Shown here: one piece after another, positions 56,580 through 64,000 of the stretch
Layout: each line of letters begins with the position of its first letter
Numbering within the stretch: the stretch's first letter is position 1
NCBI GenBank assembly: GCA_015698045.1
Contig: BLAL01000058.1
Span: forward strand, 1,862,501-1,926,500
DNA from: Rhizophagus clarus
Taxonomy: Eukaryota; Glomeromycota; Glomeromycetes; Glomerales; Glomeraceae
Reading direction: 5' to 3'
Length of the DNA: 64,000 bases
The notes under the pieces: model-generated
Databases searched by the model: none
What the model was told of the DNA's origin: nothing
The model's input: only the letters and a program-made list of their open reading frames with translations
Position numbers and translations under genes: made by a program

Positions 56580-59500
56580 AAACTCTGATAGAAAATTTTT
56601 TTTGATAGATTTCCTGAGATTCATATTGATAAATAGAGATTCTTTTTTTTTGAGATTTCTAAGAGTTCGTATAGGGTATCTAATAGAAAATTTTTTTTTA
56701 TTTTCTAAGAGTTCATATGGAAGAGTTCGTATGGGATATCTGATAGAAAATTTTTTTTTTAAGAGATTTTCTGAGTTCAGTTCGTATGTGATATCTAATA
56801 GAAAATTTTTTTTTGAGAGAGTTTGTATAGGAAGAGTTCGTATTTTCTAAAAGTTTATATGGGAAAGGTTCATATGGGATATCTTTAATAGAAAATTTTT
56901 TTTTAAGAGATTTTCTAAGAGTTCGTATTGGAAGGGTTCATATGGGATATCTGATAGAAAATTTTTTTTAAGATATTTTCTAAGAGTTCATATGGAAAGG
57001 GCTCGTATGGGTCTATGGGATATCTGATAGGAAATTTTTTTTTTGAGAGATTTCCTAAGATTCGTATAGGATGTATTTGATAAATAGATTTTTTTTTTTA
57101 ATTTCTAAGAGTTCATATGGGTATCTGATAGAAAATTTTTTTTTTGGATTTTCTAAATTTATATGGAAAGAGTTCGTATTTTCCAAGAGTTCATATGGGA
57201 AGCGTTCATATAGGATATCTTTAATAGAAAATTTTTTTTAAGAGATTTTCTAAGAGTCGTATGGGAAGGATTCGTATGGAATATTTTAATAAAGATTTTT
57301 CAAGTGTTCATATGGTAAGAGTTCGTATGGGATATCTTTGATAGAAAATTTTTTTTGTGATTTTCTAAGAGTTCGTATAGGAAGAGTTCGGAAGAGTTCA
57401 GAAAAGTTCGTATGGGATAACTAATACAAAATTTTTTTTAAATTTTTTAGGGATGGGATTCTTTAATAGAAAATTTTTTTGTGATAAATTTCTAAAAGTT
57501 CATATGGAAAAGGTTCGTATGGGATTCTTTGATAGAAAATTTTTTTTTAAGAGTTTTTCTTAAAGTTCATGTGAGAAGAGTTCGTATGGGATATTTTGAT
57601 AAAGATTTTCCAAGTGTTCATATGGGAAAGGTTTATATAGGATATCTGATAGAAAATTTTTTTTAAAATTTTCTAAGAGTTCATATGGGAAGAGTTCGTA
57701 TGGGATACCTGATAGAAAATTTTTTTGTGAAATTTTTTAGGGTTCGTATAGAAAGGATTCACATGGGATTCTTTGATAGAAAATTTTTTTGAGAGATTTT
57801 CTAAGAGTTCATATGGGAAGGGTTTGTATGGGTCTATGGGATATATGATAGGAAATTTTTTTCGAGAGATTTCCTAAGATTCGTATAGGATATATTTGAT
57901 AAATAGATTTTTTTTTTTTTGATTTCTAAGAGTTCATATAGGTATCTGATAGAAAATTTTTTTTTTAAAATTTTCTAAATTTATATGGGAAGAGTTCGGA
58001 AGAGTTCAGAAAAGTTCGTATAGAATAACTGATACAAAATTTTTTTTAAATTTTTTAGGGATGGGATTCTTTAATAGAAAATTTTTTTTGAGAGATTTCT
58101 AAAAGTTCATATGAAAAAGGTTCGTATAGGATTCTTTGATAGAAAATTTTTTTTTAAGAGTTTTTCTTAGAGTTCGTGTGGGAAGAGTTTGTATGGGATG
58201 TTTTGATAAAGATTTTCCAAGTGTTCATATGGGAAAGGTTTACCGTATTCTCCCGATTTTAAGCACCACCCGAATTTAAGCACCACCCCGACTTTTGACC
58301 AAAATACTTGAAAAACAAAAATAAGCACCACCTCAGATTTTAATTTTTCTTTATTAAATTTCATATTTTATTCAAAATAAACTTTATTTACAATTCATCA
58401 TTTCAATTTCTCTTTCATCATGTATCATCGCAATTTCGCAATTATATATATAGAACACGATAAAAAATTATTGGGATACACAAGTACAAAAATTCCGATG
58501 TGTAAAAATGTGAAAAAAAAAGAATTTTAAGTAAAAAAAAATACTTCCGAATTTAGGCACCACCCCCAACTTTAGCCGGAATTTTCCTTCAAAAATGTGG
58601 TGCTTAAAATCGGAAGAATACGGTATATGGGATATCTGATAAAAAATTTTTTTTGAAATTTTCTAAGAGTTTATATGGGAAGAGTTCGTATGGGATACCT
58701 GATAGAAAATTTTTTTGTGAAATTTTTTAGGGTTCGTATAGAAAGGATTCACATGGGATTCTTTGATAGAAAATTTTTTTGAGAGATTTTCTAAGAGTTC
58801 ATATGGGAAGAGTTCGTATGGGTCTATAGGATATATGATAGGAAATTTTTTTCGAGAGATTTCCTAAGATTCGTATAGGATATATTTGATAAATAGATTT
58901 TTTTTTTTGATTTCTAAGAGTATGGGTATCTGATAGAAAATTTTTTTTTTAGGATTTTCTAAGTTTATATGGGAAGAGTTCAGAAGAGTTCAGAAAAGTT
59001 CGTATGGAATAACTGATACAAAATTTTTTTTAAATTTTTTAGGGATGGGATTCTTTAATAGAAAATTTTTTTTGAGAGATTTCTAAAAGTTCATATGGAA
59101 AAGGTTCGTATGGGATTCTTTGATAGAAAATTTTTTTTTAAGAGTTTTTCTTAGAGTTCGTGTGGGAAGAGTTCATATAGGATATTTTGATAAAGATTTT
59201 CCAAGTGTTCATATGGGAAAGGTTTATATGGGATATCTGATAGAAAATTTTTTTTGAAATTTTCTAAGAGTTCATATGGGAAGAGTTCGTATGGGATACC
59301 TGATAGAAAATTTTTTTGTGAAATTTTTTAGGGTTCGTATAGAAAGGATTCACATGGGATTCTTTGATAGAAAATTTTTTGAGAGATTTTCTAAGAGTTC
59401 ATATGGAAAGGGTTCGTATGGGTCTATAGGATATATGATAGGAAATTTTTTTCGAGAGATTTCCTAAGATTCGTATAGGATATATTTGATAAATAGATTT

Positions 59501-60600
59501 TTTTTTTTGATTTCTAAGAGTTCATATGGGTATCTGATAGAAAATTTTTTTTTTAGGATTTTCTAAGTTTATATGAGAAGAGTTCGTATTTTCCAAGAGT
59601 TCATATGGGAAGCGTTCGCATGGGATTATTTAATAGAAAATTTTTTTTTGAGAGATTTCTAAAAGTTCATATGGAAAAGGTTCGTATGGGATTCTTTGAT
59701 AGAAAATTTTTTTTAAGAGATTTTCTAAGAGTTCATATAGGAGTTCGTATGGGATATCTGATAGAAAATTTTTTTGTGAAATTTTTTAGGGTTCATATGG
59801 AAAGGATTCGCATGGGATTCTTTGATAGAAATTTTTTTGGGAGAGATTTCTAAGATTCGTATAGGATATTTTTGATAAATTGATTTTTTTTTTATTTTAA
59901 GAGTTCTTATGGGATATCTGATAGAAAAATTTTTCTTAAGAGATTTTCTAAGAGTTTGTATGGAAAGGTTCGTATGTGATTCTTTGATAGAAAATTTTTT
60001 TTTAAGAGATTTTCTTAGTTCATATTATGGAAAGAGTTCGTATGGGATATCTGATAGAAAAGTTTTTCTTAAGAGATTTTCTAAGAGTTCATATGGAAAG
60101 GGTTCGTATGGGATTCTTTGATAGAAAATTTTTTTTAAGAGATTTTCTTAGAGTTCGTGTGGGAAGAGTTCGTATGGAATATTTTAATAAAGATTTTCCA
60201 AGTGTGATTCATATGGTAAAGGTTCGTATGAGATATCTTTGGTAGAAAATTTTTTTGAAAATTTCTAAGAGTTCATATAGAAAGGGTTCGTATGGGATAT
60301 CTGATAGGAGGGATTCTTTGATAGAAAATTTTTTTGAGAGAGATTTCCTAAGAGTTCATATGGGATATTTTGGTAGAGATTCCTTTTTTGTGAAATTTTT
60401 TAGGGTTCGTATGAATATTTTTGATAGAAAATTTTTTTTTTTTGAGATATCTTTTTGAGATATCCCAAGATTTGTGTAGGAAATGATTTTTTTTTTTTGA
60501 ATTTTCTATGATTCAGAGATTTTTTTTTTTTGAGGTTTTCTAAGAGTTTGTATGAAATATTTTTAATAGAGAATTTTTTTAGATTTTGTAATATTTTTTA
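56580..60600 (+). repeat. Four-kb satellite with ~605-bp higher-order repeat
   Basis: Monomers combine ATGGGATATCTGATAGAAAA, a T-run, AAGAGATTTTCTAAGAGTTC and ATATGGGAAGAGTTCGT in irregular lengths of about 55-75 bp. Blocks beginning TTCCAAGTGTTCATATGGGA recur at about 57607, 58212 and 59202. After removing the 381-bp MITE the spacing is about 605-610 bp, so a higher-order unit has been amplified. Open frames in it are repeat translations. Confidence 0.88.
58243..58623. mobile_element. 381-bp MITE with TA target duplication
   Basis: The ends CCGTATTCTCCCGATTTTAA and, in reverse, CCGTATTCTTCCGATTTTAA pair for about 27 bp. TA (58241-58242 and 58624-58625) flanks both. Paralogous satellite monomers at about 57625 and 59222 give the uninterrupted site GGTTTATATGGG, which proves the insertion. 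GCACCACC motifs recur near both ends in the same orientation. TA duplication points to the Tc1/mariner group. No coding capacity. Confidence 0.9.
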
Positions 60601-60629
60601 AAAAAAAATACACTTTTTATTAAATTATA

Positions 60630-61192
60630 ATATTAACTTTAACTTTTTTTAATATTACTAATGTTATTCTTTTTTCTATATTTTACTAAAAACTCTTCAT
60701 AATACTAACTTTTTGTATTTGTGTATTTTATTATAATTATTACTAACTTTTTATATTTACGCTTTACTATTTATTTATTAAATATTACTAACTTTATCAG
60801 TCATATACTAACATATTATTATAATGAATGTTTTTATTTTAAATACTTATTAATATAAATAAAGATACTATGTATTTTATTTATTTTAAATATTATGTGC
60901 TATAATAAATTTTATTATTCGTTATATGATTTTACAAAAATTGGTCTTTCGACCATTAATTGACCATAATTTGACCATAATTTGACCATAATTTGACCAT
61001 CAATCAACCATCAATTGACGATCATTGATCTTTCAATCGGCAACCCGATTTGGTGCCAATTTTTAACATCATCCAGCATCAATCAGATAGTACCATTTAT
61101 TGCCGATTGAATATTGATTCATTTGACTATTCATCAATCCTGATAGCCGATTGATAACCGATTAATAGCTGATTTGACATCATTCGATCTGT
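60630..61192. repeat. Duplicated 3' region, first copy
   Basis: About 560 bp aligning with 61800-62559, sharing AACTTTTTGTATTTGTGTA, TTTATCAGTCATATACTAAC and TAAATAAAGATACTATGTAT, then the minisatellite and subterminal motifs. Confidence 0.85.
60961..61010. repeat. ACCATAATTTG minisatellite, short copy
   Basis: About four copies of the 11-bp unit. The duplicated region at 62172-62335 has expanded it to about 13-15 copies. Confidence 0.85.
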
Positions 61193-61385
61193 ACACGATT
61201 AAGAAAAATTTGAGCGAACTTTTCTTAAACTTGTATTACAAATGTAACATGATCACGATTAAGAAAAATTTGAGTGAACTTTTCTTAAACTTGTATTACA
61301 ATTGTAACATGATCACAATTAAGAAAAGTTCGAGCAAACTTTTCTTAAACTTGTATTACAAATATAACATTAATCACGATTAATC
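61193..61385. repeat. Three tandem 60-bp units
   Basis: Three copies of CACGATTAAGAAAAATTTGA, GTGAACTTTTCTTAAACTTG and TATTACAATTGTAACATGAT. Each contains the inverted pair AAGAAAAGTT/AACTTTTCTT in part. Confidence 0.9.
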
Positions 61386-61799
61386 GCAACATATTCGAGT
61401 AATATACATATAATACTAAATTTTATTAACAAAATTTTACAATATTATATCATGTGACACATGTAATATACAAATAGAAGCTTTTAAAAAAATTAGGTAT
61501 CCAAAAGTCCAAGGTAAATTTTAAAAAGATCACTATATATATAACTATATGAGATGAAAAATTACAACATAGTTTTTCAATTTATCTATTATTAACCAAT
61601 CAAAATTCAGTCTAATCTTTATCACGTGACCTGATCTTAACATGCATATAAATAACTAAACGCGACTCTGTTTATTTTTTAAAAAATATACTCTTTCTTT
61701 TCTGTTTTCTTCTTACTCTTATTACATTTTACAGGTATATTAATTATTGTATTTTTGTCATTAAATTTATTGTACTGATTACTAACTATATTTTATTTT
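61386..61799. other. Spacer between duplicated ends
   Basis: AT-rich. It includes the promoter-like stretch shared with about 52730-52880. No gene seen. Confidence 0.5.
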
Positions 61800-62171
61800 A
61801 TAATATTAACTTTACCTTTTTTTAATGTTATTCTTTTTTTTAATATTACTAATGTTATTCTTTTTTTTTATATTTTACTAACATCATCACGTATTTTTTT
61901 CTTTTTTTTTTTATAAATTTTATCAAACTCTTCATAATACTAACTTTTTGTATTTGTGTAATTATTACTAACTTTTTATATTTACGCTTTACTATTTATT
62001 AAATATTACTAACTTTATCAGTCATATACTAACATATTATTATGATGAATGTTTTTATTTTAAATACTTATTAATATAAATAAAGATACTATGTATTTTA
62101 TTTGTAATTCTAAATATTATGTACTATAATAAATTTTATTATTCATTATATGATTCTACAAAAATTGGTCA

Positions 62172-62400
62172 GTCGACCATAATTTGACCATAATTTGACC
62201 ATAATTTGACCATAATTTGACCATAATTTGACCATAATTTGACCATAATTTGACCATAATTTGACCATAATTTGACCATAATTTGACCATAATTTGACCA
62301 TAATTTGACCATAATTTGACCATCAATTGACCATAATTTGACTATCAATTGACCATCAATTAACCATTAATCGACCATCAATCGATGATTATTGATTTTT
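62172..62400. repeat. ACCATAATTTG minisatellite, expanded copy
   Basis: About 13-15 nearly perfect 11-bp copies grading into ACCATCAATTG variants. Confidence 0.92.
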
Positions 62401-62559
62401 CAATTGGCATGCCGATTTGGTGCCAATTTTCGACATAATCCAGCATCAATCGGGTAGTACGATTTATTGCCAATTGAATATCAATTTGTTTGACCATTCA
62501 TCAATCCTGATGGCCGATTGATAGCCGATTGATAGCCGATTTGACATCATTCGACCTGT

Positions 62560-64000
62560 GATTCTAATATACAATGTTCTAGTTAAGTGGAATAATTTCA
62601 CATTTTTAGAATATCTTAAGGTATGAGTAATATTATTTCTATTACAATCAAAAAACAAAAAAAGTATAAGACTGTTAGATATAAGTTGAAGATAATGCAC
62701 ACTTTCTTAACTTAAGAGAAAAATCACTTTTATTTAAGAACAAGAAATTGCTCTTATCTTCTAAGCATACTAAGACTAGAATTTTCACTGACTCATTAGT
62801 AATAAATTTTAATTATATTCCCATAAGAAATTTAGTGAAGAATTTAAGTAAATCATTAACTAATTACAAATCTGAAAAGCAGGTTAAATTGAAGGTTCAA
62901 GGAAAAGCATAGGGTTCTATTTTTTTTAAGAAGTTATTAAAGAAGCAATCGCATACTAAAATTATAAAATTAAAGATTATTTTATTGAAATTTATTTGAA
63001 AGTAATTTCAGGATTAGTGATAATTAGTAAGATCTTTATCTTATTTCTCTAGTTAATATAAAATTTTCTTTTTTTATATTCTTTACCTTTTAGAGCAGTA
63101 AGTTACATAGTCGATATTCATTTTGTATTTTGACCCCAGCCCATAATTAATTTTGAGCGACCCATTTTAGTTTCATATATAATTATCTGTTAAATTATGG
63201 AAAATTCAGAAATGCTGTAATTAATTCGACAGGTTAATTTAATTACAGCATATTGACATTTTGAAAATTTGAAACTGTAATTATTACAGCTCATTACGTC
63301 AGGTATAATGGCGTAATTAAATTAATTACGCTGAGAAGTATAGTTTTAAGGGCTGAGGGTATTGGAATGTTGATCAGTATTTTGGTAGTTTGGTGTAACT
63401 TTCTTTTTTAGGGCTTTGTTTGTCAATCTAATTAAGGGTAGGGAATTTGGTTGGATAATTTGTTTCAAATTTGGCTAACACATGTTGATTTCTAGTTGGG
63501 CTGATCAAAGTCACGTGTGAGTCATTATGACTCTTTTAATGTATATAGAATAAAATGGGGGTTCTGGGTCAGATTTCCGTATAGGTATAATTAGTGTAAG
63601 CCTCTCCCGGCTTATTTTCCGATATACGAAATTTATGTAATCTTTTTATAACCCAAAATTTATTTTCAAGACCAGGAAACATATCGAAATACAATATTGA
63701 ATTTAAGTTTTAAATCAGGTTGGGGCACAAATTTTGTTAACATATCCTTTTATCCATTTTTTTAGCTTTCAAGTTAAAGGAGATAACCATCTTTGTTAAT
63801 GCGCTAGCCCGATTTTAATCTCAAATAATATAACGAAAAAAGTATGCCATATTGCTTGCCTCTTAGGAGAACACTGAACACTGAGGACCGAAGTGTCCGA
63901 GTGTGTTCAGCATTCGACCTGTCAAGCATAATTTGCATATCAGATTTTATGTTATCCTAGAAATAATTCTAAAGCTGATTTATGTGCGTAAACAAAATAA
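62560..64000. other. Spacer with a cluster of hairpins
   Basis: No gene recognised. Perfect hairpins are TGCTGTAATTAA/TTAATTACAGCA (63213-63224 with 63239-63250), CTGTAATTATTACAG (63275-63289) and GCGTAATTAA/TTAATTACGC (63311-63331). A further hairpin with stems TGAACACT and GGAC/GTCC lies at 63875-63909. Lys-rich open pieces at 62640-62960 may be decayed coding sequence. Confidence 0.5.

Larger units (their letters stand above)
56290..62559. mobile_element. Repeat-bodied element with CAGGTCRAATG ends
   Basis: The left ACAGGTCAAATGAAGTCAAA (56290) matches the right end in reverse, ACAGGTCGAATGATGTCAAA (to 62559). Both ends have many CCGATTGATGACCGATT-type subterminal motifs (56300-56515, 62400-62555). 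A second right-end-like copy ends at about 61192, so the 3' part is duplicated. The interior is a 4-kb satellite with a MITE, plus minisatellites. No transposase is present, so it is non-autonomous. No convincing target duplication was found. Confidence 0.6.

Noticed and set aside
59276-60458. Several open frames with RVRMGYLIENFF repeats
   Set aside because: Translations of the satellite monomer; frames shift with monomer length.
56290-62559. Exact 8- or 9-bp target duplication
   Set aside because: Flanks TGATATTCA and TGATTCTAA are similar but do not match at any single choice of TIR start.

Overview
The window is very AT-rich eukaryotic DNA. Its host genes have many short GT-AG introns (about 60-140 nt), and more than half of it is DNA-transposon and tandem-repeat sequence. 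Fungal-type proteins (a Cue1-like protein, an Mir1/PiC phosphate carrier, a SET methyltransferase, an HMG-box protein), tiny introns, hAT and Plavaka-like transposases and extreme AT content fit an arbuscular mycorrhizal fungus of the Rhizophagus type. That placement is an inference from style. I recognised no retrovirus-like, LTR or Polinton element.

Layout. 1-7440: a tandem array of ~105-113 bp units, each resembling a short exon with splice-like borders plus a hairpin, split by a complete-looking hAT transposon (747-5479) with an exact 8-bp target duplication; a CAGATCTGC-rich tail follows. 7441-9590: gene-free and AT-rich. 9599-31612: the gene island, in order GATA-SET methyltransferase, CUE protein, RasGEF, ribosomal protein L7 (with an intronic C/D snoRNA), mitochondrial phosphate carrier, HMG-box protein (minus), MSH5 (plus), SR splicing factor (minus). 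32.9-55.8 kb: a second copy of the exon-like array element, split by a 19.4-kb element (35062-54425, 8-bp TSD CTTATAGA). Just inside that is another terminal-inverted-repeat pair (36569-54156) enclosing a broken Plavaka-like transposase, decayed cargo genes, satellites and structured RNA segments. 56.3-62.6 kb: another repeat-bodied element with a ~4-kb satellite, a higher-order repeat of about 605 bp, and a 381-bp TA-target MITE. 62.6-64 kb: no gene, several hairpins.

The host genes cover ordinary functions: chromatin (SET, HMG), ER-associated degradation (CUE), Ras signalling, ribosome and rRNA modification, mitochondrial phosphate import, meiotic crossover (MSH5) and splicing. The most unusual signals are the exon-like hairpin arrays, a pseudoknotted RNA present in two unrelated transposons with compensatory stem changes, a palindromic intron inside the Plavaka gene, and the Russian-doll nesting of repeat-bodied elements.
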